DNA from: Tessaracoccus aquimaris
GTDB lineage: Bacteria > Actinomycetota > Actinomycetes > Propionibacteriales > Propionibacteriaceae
NCBI RefSeq assembly: GCF_001997345.1
Contig: NZ_CP019606.1
Location: 2,728,001-2,792,000 of the forward strand
Direction: 5' to 3'
DNA length: 64,000 nucleotides
Positions 30,824-40,557 of the stretch are shown here, piece by piece. The position numbers were made by a program, and so were the translations under genes. The first letter of the stretch is position 1. Every line of letters begins with the position of its first letter. The notes beneath the pieces are model-generated. The model searched no databases, was not told the DNA's origin, and saw only the letters and a program-made list of their open reading frames with translations.

Positions 30824-32338
30824 GTGTCTCCTCGGACTCCCAACGTAGGCGCTTCCACGCCGCCGCGAAGGGCTCGACGACAGGCCGCAGCGGAGGGGCA
30901 CTCCACGTCTCCCGTCATCACCTTCGCGCCCCCGCAGCCCGACGCCGACGAGGCGCGCCCCCAGCCAGCGCCAAGGCGGTCGGCCGACCGCGACCTGATG
31001 CTGCGCGAGGGACCCCGCTTCGTCCGCGTCCCCGCCTCGAGGACGACCGCGGTCCTCACGGTCGCAGAACACATCGTGCTGACCCTCATCGCGGGCTCGG
31101 TGGCGACCGGGGTGGCGGCGCTCGCCATGGGATTCGCGCTCGATGAGCGCCTCATCGTGCTGCCATCAAGCTGGGGCCAGCTCGACTGGTTCGCCCGCAA
31201 GCTGATCCCCTTCCCGATGTTCGGCGCGATGGCACTCGCCCCGGTCTACGGTCTGCTGCTGATCCTCCGCGGCGTCTCAACAGACGCCGACGTCCGCCGC
31301 TTCTGCGCGACCCCGGGTGACGCGATGCCCCTGGCCGCGCAGCGCGGCGAGTGGGAGAAGGTCCGACAGCGCCTCGAGCACGCCGGGTGGTCGACCCTCC
31401 TCTTCGGCGGGATCATGCTCCTGATCGGGCTCATCCTGCTGACCAAGGACACCCCGGGAACGCGGCACTACTCGCTCTGGATGATGGGCATCTCCGCCGC
31501 CATCGCGCTTGTCGGCCTGCTTGCTGTGCGGTTCCTGCCCAAGACGAAGGGCACCGAGCTCTACGTGCCCGGCGGCGACTTCTCCGTCCTGACCGCCGCC
31601 GAGAAGCAGACCGCGCGCGTCATCAAGGCACAACTGGCCGCGCGGAGCGAGGACCCACCCGAGACGCTGCCCGGGCGCTGGCCGCGGATCGACGCCCTGT
31701 CCAACCGGCTGATGATGGCCGGGCTCTGGGCGGTCGGCGTGGCGTTCGTGTCGCTGCTGGGCGCCGTCCTGCTCCGGCAGCCGTGCCGGTTCTGCGAGCC
31801 CCGCTTCTACGCCAGCCCCATCGAGGCCGCGCTGGCCGTGGTCTTCGGGATCGTCACCGTCGCGACGGTGGCGGCCGTTGTCCTGCTGACGGTCGGGCCG
31901 ATGCTCGCGCTGGTCTCCAGCCTCGGCACTGCGCGACTGGTCCGCGAGCAGTCCGTGCTCCCCGGCATCGGGGAACTGCGCCCGAGCGACGAGGCGCTGC
32001 ACCAACTCCTGCATCAGCCGTCGGCGCTACGCGGCCTCGGCACCGTGATCGGGATGTGGGGCTGCGCCTTCCTGTGGTTCTGGCTCTCCGCGGTCGTCGA
32101 GGCGGCCTACGGGCACGTGCCGTTCTCGGAGCACTCCTGGTGGTGGGCGCTCGCGGTGGCGGTCGTGCTGCTGATCGCCTCCGGCGCCGTCCTGACCCGG
32201 GCGCGACGCCAGAGCGAGGTGACCGGGGCGGCGGTGCGCGCCGCCTGGCCCATCGTCGACCCTCCGAGGACGATCCTCACAGCTTGGGTAGCAGGCCGAA
32301 GAAGGCGACCTCGTCGTCGCTCATCATCCGGGACCTGA
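30824..32338 (+). CDS. Polytopic membrane protein with CxxC loop, twin B
   Basis: 504 residues from GTG, same architecture as twin A: polar tail, GPRFVRVPASRTTA block, eight helices, and the CxxC loop as QPCRFCEPRFYA. Many positions are identical between the twins (DVRRFCATPG, LPGRWP, GMWG/AxxFxWFWLSA). The final 20 residues (TAWVAGRRRRPRRRSSSGT) differ wholly from twin A and are read from DNA antisense to the DUF779 gene; the two reading frames overlap by 62 bp tail to tail. The natural end may be earlier, about VDPPR, if the sequence contains an indel here. Confidence 0.78.
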   Translation: MSPRTPNVGASTPPRRARRQAAAEGHSTSPVITFAPPQPDADEARPQPAPRRSADRDLMLREGPRFVRVPASRTTAVLTVAEHIVLTLIAGSVATGVAALAMGFALDERLIVLPSSWGQLDWFARKLIPFPMFGAMALAPVYGLLLILRGVSTDADVRRFCATPGDAMPLAAQRGEWEKVRQRLEHAGWSTLLFGGIMLLIGLILLTKDTPGTRHYSLWMMGISAAIALVGLLAVRFLPKTKGTELYVPGGDFSVLTAAEKQTARVIKAQLAARSEDPPETLPGRWPRIDALSNRLMMAGLWAVGVAFVSLLGAVLLRQPCRFCEPRFYASPIEAALAVVFGIVTVATVAAVVLLTVGPMLALVSSLGTARLVREQSVLPGIGELRPSDEALHQLLHQPSALRGLGTVIGMWGCAFLWFWLSAVVEAAYGHVPFSEHSWWWALAVAVVLLIASGAVLTRARRQSEVTGAAVRAAWPIVDPPRTILTAWVAGRRRRPRRRSSSGT

Positions 32339-32666
32339 TCAGGAACCTGTTGCCCGTCGGCGCCTCAACACTGAAGCCGGCGCCACGCCCAGGCACGACG
32401 TCGATCGTCAGGTGCGTGTACTTCCAGTAGTCGTACTGGGACTCCGACATGTAGACCTCGATGGGCTCGAGGCCGTCGATCCGCAGCGCGTCGAGCAGCA
32501 CGTCGGAGGGCCCCGTCAGGAACATCCCGACGGGGTAACACATCGGCGAACTGCCGTCGCAGCAGCCGCCTGATTGGTGGAACATCAGGGGTCCGTGCTG
32601 TGCCGTGAGGTCCTTCAGCAGGGACGCGGCCGCCTCGGTGACGTCGACACGGGTTGGTTCGCTCAT
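32277..32666 (-). CDS. DUF779 protein, aldehyde dehydrogenase companion
   Basis: 129 residues with the DUF779 hallmark HQSGGCCDGSSPMCYP near residues 30-45 and YWKYTHLTIDVVPGRGAGFS, with a break between the two. Proteins of this family are encoded beside acetaldehyde-type dehydrogenases; the Cys-rich motif suggests metal or thiol chemistry, but the role is not established. AAGGAA precedes the ATG. It lies 87 bp downstream of the dehydrogenase, separated by two hairpins. Confidence 0.9.
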   Translation of the reverse strand: MSEPTRVDVTEAAASLLKDLTAQHGPLMFHQSGGCCDGSSPMCYPVGMFLTGPSDVLLDALRIDGLEPIEVYMSESQYDYWKYTHLTIDVVPGRGAGFSVEAPTGNRFLIRSRMMSDDEVAFFGLLPKL

Positions 32667-32687
32667 GGGATTCCTTCGACGAAATGC

Positions 32688-32715
32688 GAGGGCGAGGGGC
32701 GAGGCCCCCGCCCTC
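32688..32715 (-). terminator. Hairpin 2 between ALDH and DUF779 genes
   Basis: GAGGGCG-A-GGGGC pairing with GCCCC-CGCCCTC around a GAG loop; one mismatch in an otherwise 12-bp stem. Confidence 0.4.
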
Positions 32716-32721
32716 AGGTGG

Positions 32722-32747
32722 GGCTCGGCGTGGGAACGTGCCGAGCC
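32722..32747 (-). terminator. Hairpin 1 after the ALDH stop codon
   Basis: GGCTCGGC, 10-base loop, GCCGAGCC, starting 6 bp after the stop. With hairpin 2 it may attenuate transcription into the DUF779 gene or protect the ALDH message. Confidence 0.5.
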
Positions 32748-32753
32748 GGTCTG

Positions 32754-34310
<1,557 letters not shown>

Positions 34311-34411
34311 ATCGGGGTGTCTCCTTTGACTTGTGCGTCGCGCTCCCGGTGGGACCCGACCAAGGCGTCCCCGGCGACGATGTGGCAACGCTAGTGAGCA
34401 GAAGGTTGCAC

Positions 34412-35725
34412 CTAGGTTGCGTCGAGCCTCTCGACGCGGGCCAGCACGCCGGCCCGCTTGGGCGACTTGGCGGGCAACTGTTCGAGGATCAGCATCAGGA
34501 GGTCTCGGTCGTCGGCCCCCGCCTGGGTGTCGGCGAAGGCGAGCAGCACCTCGGGGCTCGCCTCTGCCATCAGCGCCTCGCGCAGGGTCGCCCGGACGGT
34601 GTCGCGGAACTCGGTGACCCCTGGCGCCTCCGATTCGGGAAGCACGTCGCCGCGGTAGGCCGCGAGTGCGACCCGGTGCGCCCCCCTGTCGAGCAGGCCG
34701 AGCACGCCGTGCGCGTCGGTGGTCATGGTGCCGACCAATCGGTAGGGGCGGGAGGCGAGGTCGATGTCGGAGGTCGCGCGGCGCAGCGCCTTGCGGAGCC
34801 GGACGATCTCGGGGCGCAGCGTCGCTGGGTCGCCGCCCTCGCCGTAGACAAGTTCGGCGAGGCGCTCCGCGGAGAGGCCCGCGGGGTTCAGGCGCAGCAG
34901 GAGCAGGATCTCGGCGTGGCGGCGCCCGAACTCGATGACGGAGGCGCCGTCGTCGCCCTGCAGTTCGAGCGCGGCGCGCTGCCTGCCGAGCACCTGGAGG
35001 GTCGCTTGGTTCACCCGGCGCCTGCGCGGCGGCCGGTGCTGCGCCGTCGCCTCCCGGGCACGCAGCCGCGAGATCAGCAGTTCGGACTCGACGGCGCGGG
35101 CGGTCGCGTCGACCAGCAGTTGAGCCTGCGGTGTGATCGCCTGGGTGCCGCCGGTGATGTCGATGACCCCGATGACGCGCCGGGTCTCCGGGTCCCGGAC
35201 GGGGGCCGCGGTGCAGGACCAGGGCGCGACGCGCAGGTTGAAGTGTTCGGCGCCGTGGATCTGGACGGAGCGGCCAAGTTCGATCGCGGTGCCGGGCGCG
35301 GAGGTGCCGACGGCGCCCTCGGACCAGTTGGCGCCGGGGATGAATCCCATGTCACCGGTGCGGTTGCGGATCTCGCTGTCTCCCTCGATCCACAGGAGCC
35401 GCCCGGCCGCGTCGCCCACAGCGACGACGATGCCCGAGTCGCGCGAGCCGCCCGGCAGGAGCAGGCCGCAGATCAGGTCGAGCGTGGAGGCGAGCGGATG
35501 CCCCCTGAGGTACTCGTCGAGTTCGTCGCCGGTCAGGTCGATGGGGGGAAGTCCCTCGGCGCGCACGCTGCCCGCCATCGAGCGGCGCCACGAGTCGCGG
35601 ATCAGGGACCGGATGTCGTCGAGCGGCCCCGCGTCCGGGTCGTCGGTGAGGAGAGATGCCCGGGCGCGCTCGACCTGGCGACGCGTCTGGGCCGCGTCAC
35701 GATCCTCTGACCAGGGCGACGACAA
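34412..35725 (-). CDS. GAF-domain transcriptional regulator (AcoR-like N-terminus)
   Basis: 437 residues from the proposed TTG start. A GAF sensor domain spans about 65-225, opened by [12 protein letters not shown], which is typical of AcoR-type activators; [20 protein letters not shown] is a core GAF segment. The C-terminal part (about 270-330, [20 protein letters not shown]) resembles a winged helix of the OmpR/SARP type, replacing the sigma-54 AAA domain of AcoR. It probably senses an aldehyde or alcohol and activates the ALDH operon. TTG at 35725 is chosen because the -10 box TAGACT lies at 35765-35760, which excludes the upstream ATG at 35782; CGGAG precedes the TTG. Confidence 0.8.
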   Translation of the reverse strand: MSSPWSEDRDAAQTRRQVERARASLLTDDPDAGPLDDIRSLIRDSWRRSMAGSVRAEGLPPIDLTGDELDEYLRGHPLASTLDLICGLLLPGGSRDSGIVVAVGDAAGRLLWIEGDSEIRNRTGDMGFIPGANWSEGAVGTSAPGTAIELGRSVQIHGAEHFNLRVAPWSCTAAPVRDPETRRVIGVIDITGGTQAITPQAQLLVDATARAVESELLISRLRAREATAQHRPPRRRRVNQATLQVLGRQRAALELQGDDGASVIEFGRRHAEILLLLRLNPAGLSAERLAELVYGEGGDPATLRPEIVRLRKALRRATSDIDLASRPYRLVGTMTTDAHGVLGLLDRGAHRVALAAYRGDVLPESEAPGVTEFRDTVRATLREALMAEASPEVLLAFADTQAGADDRDLLMLILEQLPAKSPKRAGVLARVERLDAT

Positions 35726-35759
35726 GAGGGCTCCGTTCCGGGTTGGAGCTGAGAGATTC

Positions 35760-35765
35760 AGTCTA
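35760..35765 (-). promoter_or_regulatory. -10 box of GAF regulator gene
   Basis: TAGACT on the minus strand about 34 bases before the TTG start; a short leader with a CGGAG ribosome site would follow. Confidence 0.45.
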
Positions 35766-35806
35766 AGTCGACGGGGCCGCATTACAAGGGCTTGTCAGCG
35801 ACCACC

Positions 35807-36930
35807 GCTGGGTGAGCCATGAGGGACGCGCAGCGGACCTCATCGGTCGAAGCCTCTCGACGATCCACGCAGACCCAGACACCACCCCGATGCCTCAACG
35901 GAGGCTGGAAACAGACCCCGCGGACCTCACCAGGTTTCGACCGATGTCGACCGCTCCGCGATCGACATGGCTCAACCAACGACCGCTGGGTGAGCCATGA
36001 GGGCCGCGCAGCGGACCTCATCGGTCGAAGCCTCTCGACGATCCACACAGACCCAGACACCACCCCGACGCCCGACAGCAGTCCCCGTGCACCTCACGAG
36101 GTTTCGACCGATGTCGACCGCTCCGCGCTCGACATGGCTCAACCAGCGGGCGACCCTCCGCGCCCGACATGGCTCAACCAACGACCGCTGGGCGAGCCAT
36201 GAGGGACGCGCAGCGGACCTCATCGGTCGAAGCCTCTCGACGATCCACGCAGACCCAGGCACCACCCCGACGCCTCGACGGAAGAAAGGAACAGACCCCG
36301 CCAAACGTCACCAGGTTTCGACCGATGTCGACCGCTCCGCGCTCGACATGGCTCAACCAACGGACCGCTGGGTGAGCCATGAGGGACGCGCAGCGGACCT
36401 CATCGGTCGAAGCCTCTCGACGATCCACGCAGACCCAGGCACCACCCCGACGCCTCGACGGAGGCTGGGAGAAGACTCAGCGAACCTCACCAGGTTTCGA
36501 CCCCGAAGGCAGTCCCCCGTGAACGTCACCAGGTTTCGACCGATGTCGACCGCTCCGCGCTCGACATGGCTCAACCAGCGGGCAACCCTCCGCACTCGAC
36601 ATGGCTCAACCAACGACCGCTGGGCGAGCCATGAGGGACGCGCAGCGGACCTCATCGGTCGAAGCCTCCGGACGATGCGCACAGACCCTCCACCGCGCCG
36701 ACTTCCCAGCCGACGCCCGACAGCAGTCCCCGTGAACGTCACCAGGCTTCGACCCCCGAAGGCAGTCCCCGTGAACGTCACCAGGTTTCGACCCCCGAAG
36801 GCAGTCCCCCGTGAACGTCACCAGGTTTCGACCGATGTCGACCGCTCCGCGCTCGACATGGCTCAACCAGCGGGCAACCCTCCGCGCTCGACATGGCTCA
36901 ACCAACACCGCGCTCGACATGGCTCAACCA
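35807..36930. repeat. REP family A array
   Basis: Five forward units GCTGGGTGAGCCATGAGGG (or with GGCGAG) each run on into CGCAGCGGACCTCATCGGTC; inverted units ending CGACATGGCTCAACCA separate them. The spacers contain repeated text (GACCCAGACACCACCCCGA; GTGAACGTCACCAGG). This 1.1-kb stretch contains no gene and lies upstream of the lacI-type promoter. Confidence 0.9.
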
Positions 36931-36951
36931 CCACCAAGCGTTACCGAATAG

Positions 36952-36993
36952 TTACACGTGTAATTGACGCGCGTAACCACCGTCGCGTACTCT
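36952..36993 (+). promoter_or_regulatory. LacI-type operator and leaderless promoter
   Basis: TTACACGTGTAA (36952-36963) is a perfect 12-bp palindrome with a central CG, the usual form of LacI-family operators. It abuts -35 TTGACG (36964-36969); an 18-bp spacer leads to -10 TACTCT (36988-36993), and the regulator ATG follows 6 bases later. Repressor binding would occlude the promoter, so autoregulation is expected. Confidence 0.75.
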
Positions 36994-36999
36994 GGATGC

Positions 37000-37976
37000 A
37001 TGGCCACATCGGCGTCGCAGTCCCCGAGCAGACCCGCCACCAGCGCGGATGTCGCGAAGCGTGCCGGCGTCTCGCGCGCCACCGTCAGTTACATCCTCAA
37101 CGACAAGCCCGGGCACAGCTTCACCCCCGAGACCCGGGCCGCCGTGCTGCAGGCCGCGCACGACCTGGCCTATCAGCCCAACGTCGCGGCGCGCTCGCTC
37201 GTCGGAGGAGCTGGCCCGATCGTCATGGTGATGTCGCACCTCCCCCACAACGAGATGACCACCGCAGCCGTGGCGACCATGTCGACGGCGTTCGCCATGC
37301 GGGGAGTACTCACGACCGTGCTGCAGGTCTCCGGCGACCTCGACTCGACCGTCGAGGCCATCACCGCCCTCAACCCGCGGGCCGCGATCCTGGCCTTCCC
37401 CCCGCAGGCGAACTGGGCGACCGGCTCCGCCAGGCGGGCCTCCAGGTGATCGGGTTCACGCAGGAGGACGGCGAGTTCTCCATGAGCCGCATCCAGGTGG
37501 CCACCCTCGCCGACCGCGGTCACGCGCGGCTCGCCTTCGCAGACGTCGTCGACTCCGGCAGTTTCGGCGTCCTGCCACGCAGGGCCGAGTTCACCGATGC
37601 CTGCACCGAAAGGGGCCTGGACGGCTCGGTCGCCGCCGAGTTCGCCCGCGACGGCGTGGGCGCCGCCGACATCATCGCCGGGTGGCACCGCGACGGGGTC
37701 ACGGCCGTGTGCGCCTACAACGACGAGATCGCGCTCGCGGTGCTGTTCGGCATCCGCGAGGCGGGCCTCTCCTGCCCCCGCGACATCGCGGTGATCGGCT
37801 GCGACAACATCCCAGCCGCGGCGGTGGCCTACCCTCCCCTGACGACCGTCGGCTTCGACGTCGACGGCGGCTCCTCCTGGATCGCTTCCGCGGTGCTGCA
37901 CCGTCTCGGCCTCGCAGACGAACCTGAACCCCCGGCGGGGGCCCTGTTCGGCATCGTCGAGCGCGCCTCCGCCTGA
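37000..37976 (+). CDS. LacI-family transcriptional repressor, frameshifted
   Basis: About 325 residues after repair. The N-terminal LacI HTH is clear (ATSADVAKRAGVSRATVSYI, residues 15-35), followed by the hinge helix VAARSLVGG and a periplasmic-binding-protein-like sensor domain (ADRGHARLAFAD, CAYNDEIALAVL, VIGCDNIP). The frame breaks at the C run 37399-37404; one C joins AFPP to AGELGDRLRQAGLQVIGF. As first gene of a run with two GH3 glycosidases it probably represses them until a beta-glucoside or related sugar binds. Confidence 0.88.
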
Positions 37977-38035
37977 CCAACCCTTCCCCGACCGCCACGA
38001 ACGAGCCAACGTCGGCTCGACCGGAAAGGAACCCC

Positions 38036-38140
38036 ATGCCATCTCAGCCGGGCGAAGCACGCCCAGAATCGACCCCCTCGACCTCAACGTCCTTCCGCAC
38101 GGTCGAAGACACAACCATCCCGGAGAGGATCACGGCATGA
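38036..38140 (+). CDS. 34-residue leader ORF coupled to GH3 gene
   Basis: MPSQPGEARPESTPSTSTSF then RTVEDTTIPERITA. The ATG has a strong site GGAAAGGA five to six bases upstream, better than the one before the GH3 gene, and its TGA overlaps the GH3 ATG (ATGA). The peptide is rich in Pro, Ser, Thr and Glu and has no signal or membrane segment. It may act only as a translation-coupling leader. Spacing to the regulator gene is 59 bp. Confidence 0.55.
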   Translation: MPSQPGEARPESTPSTSTSFRTVEDTTIPERITA

Positions 38141-40548
38141 CAGGCACGCTCAACCACCGGTCGCTCATCGACCAACTCACCCTCGAGGAGAAGGCGGCGC
38201 TCACCTCCGGCGCCAACTTCTGGAACACCGAGTCGATAGACCGGCTCGGCATCCCGTCCATGATGCTCACCGACGGGCCGCACGGGGTCCGCAAGCAGGG
38301 AGGAAAGGCCGACCATCTGGGGCTGAACAAGTCGATCCCCGCGACCTGCTTCCCCACGGCCGCGACGCTGGCCAACAGTTGGGACGTTGACCTGCTCGAG
38401 GAGGTCGGCGACGCGCTCGGCGCCGAGGCCGCCGCGGAGGACGTCAGCGTGCTGCTCGGCCCCGGTCTCAACATCAAGCGAAACCCGCTCTCAGGCCGCA
38501 ACTTCGAGTACTTCTCGGAGGATCCGCTGCTGTCGGGCACCCTTGCGGCCGCGTTCATCCGCGGCGTGCAGGGGCGCGGGGTGGCCGCCTGCCCGAAGCA
38601 TTTCGCGGTGAACTCGCAGGAGACCCACCGGATGAGCGTCGACGAGATCGTCGACACCAGGGCGCTGCACGAGATCTTCCTCGAGGGATTCCGGTTGGCC
38701 GTCACGCAGGGCCGCCCGCGCACCATCATGAGCTCGTACAACAGGGTCAACGGCACCTTCGCGCACGAGAACGGCTACCTCCTCACCGAGGTGCTGCGCG
38801 ACAGGTGGGGCTTCGACGGCATGGTCGTCTCCGATTGGGGCGGCTGTAGCGACCGGGTCGCGTCAATCGAGGCGGGAGGCTCCCTCGAGATGCCATCGGC
38901 CGACGGCGTGACCGACCGCGAGGTCGTCGACGCCGTCACCTCCGGTCGCCTGGACGAGGCGACCCTCGACCGCCGCGTCAACGAGGTCCTCACCGTCGTG
39001 TTCGGGACCCGGGACGCGGTCGCCACCGACGCCAGCGCCCCACTCGACCAGGACGCCGCGCACGCCAGGGCCGTCGACGCGGCCCGCCGCTCCATCGTGC
39101 TGCTCAAGAACGGCGGGGCGCTGCCGCTCGACGGGGAGCGCCTCGCCGTGATCGGCGACTTCGCGGAGACGCCGCGGTACCAGGGCGCAGGCAGTTCGCT
39201 CGTCAACCCGACGAGACTCAGCGCCGCGCTCACCGAACTGCGTCGCCGTCGCGACGTCGTCGGCTACGAGCCGGGCTTCGCGCGCCTCGGCGCCGCCTCC
39301 CCGAAGCGGCTCGCCCGCGCCGTCAGGCTCGCCGAACGCGCCGACGTGGTCGTGGTGTTCCTCGGCCTCAGCGAGGCCGCGGAGACCGAGGGGCTCGATC
39401 GCACGCACCTGCGACTGCCGGAGAACCAACTCGCCCTGATGCGCGAACTGATCGCCCTCGAGCGTCGGATCGTCGTCGTGTTGTCGGGCGGCGCCCCCGT
39501 CGAACTGCCGTTCGCAGACGACGTCCACGCGATCGTGCACGGCTACCTGGGCGGCCAGGGCGGCGGGGAGGCGATCGTCGACGTGCTCACCGGCGCCGTC
39601 AACCCGTCCGGGAAGCTCGCCGAGAGCTACCCGATCCGCTACGGAGACGTGGCCTCCTCGGCCTCGTATGCCCGCGGCGAGGCCACGGCGGAGCACCGCG
39701 ACTCGATCTTCATCGGCTATCGCTACTACGACACCCTCGGCAAGCCGGTCCAGTACCCCTTCGGTCACGGCCTCAGCTACACGCGGTTCGACTACTCGGA
39801 CCTGACCGCCTCCCCCGAGTCCGTCACCGTGACCGTCACCAACACGGGAGCCGTCGCGGGGGCGGAGATCGTGCAGGTCTACGTCGCCGCGGCCGACGGC
39901 GGCTTCCGCGCAGCGAAGGAACTGGCCGGCTTCGCCAAGGTCGACCTGGCCCCAGGAGAGTCACACCGGGTGACGATCGCGCTGCGCGAGCACGCCTTCG
40001 ACTACTTCAACGTCGATCTGGACCGGTTCGTCACCGAGGGTGGCGAACGCGAGGTGCTCGTCGGGGCCTCCTCCCGCGACCTGCGGCTCAGCACGACGGT
40101 GAACGTCGACGGCGACGAGGCGGACTTCCCCTACTCGGCCGACGACCTGCCGCGCTACCACTCGGGCGAGGTGAAGGCAGTCACCGCCGAGGAGTTCAGC
40201 ACCCTGCTCGGCCGACCGCTCCCCGACCCCGACTGGAGAAGGGAAGCCGACCTCGGCTACAACGACATCCTCGCCCAGGGCGCCGACCGCCGCGGCCTCG
40301 GCCGCCTGCTCGTCAGGGCCGTCACCCTGACGCGCCGGGTCCTGATGCGGGCAAACAAACCCATCGAGGCCAACTACACCCACTTCGTCCTTGACCTCCC
40401 GTTCCGCAACGTCTCGCGGATGTCGGGGGGCCGGGTGAATCCGCCGATGCTCGACGCCCTGCTCGTGGCGATCAACGGCCATCCGGTGAAGGGGCTGCGT
40501 CGCCTCATCGCCGCCAACCGCGACCGTCGTCGCACCGACCACAACTGA
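38137..40548 (+). CDS. GH3 beta-glucosidase, conventional domain order
   Basis: 803 residues, no signal peptide, so cytosolic. The (beta/alpha)8 barrel comes first (1-300): MLTDGPHGVRKQ, FPTAATLANSWD, GRNFEYFSEDPLLSG, KHFAVNSQE and the nucleophile Asp near 233 in VVSDWGG. The alpha/beta sandwich domain (about 310-540) follows, then a fibronectin-like domain (about 590-660) and a 120-residue extension. It would release glucose or another beta-linked sugar from imported glycosides. It is overlapped by the leader ORF and followed 9 bp later by the second GH3 gene. Confidence 0.93.
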   Translation: MTGTLNHRSLIDQLTLEEKAALTSGANFWNTESIDRLGIPSMMLTDGPHGVRKQGGKADHLGLNKSIPATCFPTAATLANSWDVDLLEEVGDALGAEAAAEDVSVLLGPGLNIKRNPLSGRNFEYFSEDPLLSGTLAAAFIRGVQGRGVAACPKHFAVNSQETHRMSVDEIVDTRALHEIFLEGFRLAVTQGRPRTIMSSYNRVNGTFAHENGYLLTEVLRDRWGFDGMVVSDWGGCSDRVASIEAGGSLEMPSADGVTDREVVDAVTSGRLDEATLDRRVNEVLTVVFGTRDAVATDASAPLDQDAAHARAVDAARRSIVLLKNGGALPLDGERLAVIGDFAETPRYQGAGSSLVNPTRLSAALTELRRRRDVVGYEPGFARLGAASPKRLARAVRLAERADVVVVFLGLSEAAETEGLDRTHLRLPENQLALMRELIALERRIVVVLSGGAPVELPFADDVHAIVHGYLGGQGGGEAIVDVLTGAVNPSGKLAESYPIRYGDVASSASYARGEATAEHRDSIFIGYRYYDTLGKPVQYPFGHGLSYTRFDYSDLTASPESVTVTVTNTGAVAGAEIVQVYVAAADGGFRAAKELAGFAKVDLAPGESHRVTIALREHAFDYFNVDLDRFVTEGGEREVLVGASSRDLRLSTTVNVDGDEADFPYSADDLPRYHSGEVKAVTAEEFSTLLGRPLPDPDWRREADLGYNDILAQGADRRGLGRLLVRAVTLTRRVLMRANKPIEANYTHFVLDLPFRNVSRMSGGRVNPPMLDALLVAINGHPVKGLRRLIAANRDRRRTDHN

Positions 40549-40557
40549 GGAAAGCAC

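Noticed and set aside
35726..35782. ATG at 35782 as start of the GAF regulator
   Set aside because: It lies upstream of the -10 box TAGACT (35765-35760), so it would not be in the message; TTG at 35725 has a ribosome site.
36164..36935. Open frames with repeated STDVDRSALDMAQP text upstream of lacI
   Set aside because: REP family A translated; no ribosome site and no conserved domain. The longest merges artificially with the lacI frame because of the C-run indel.
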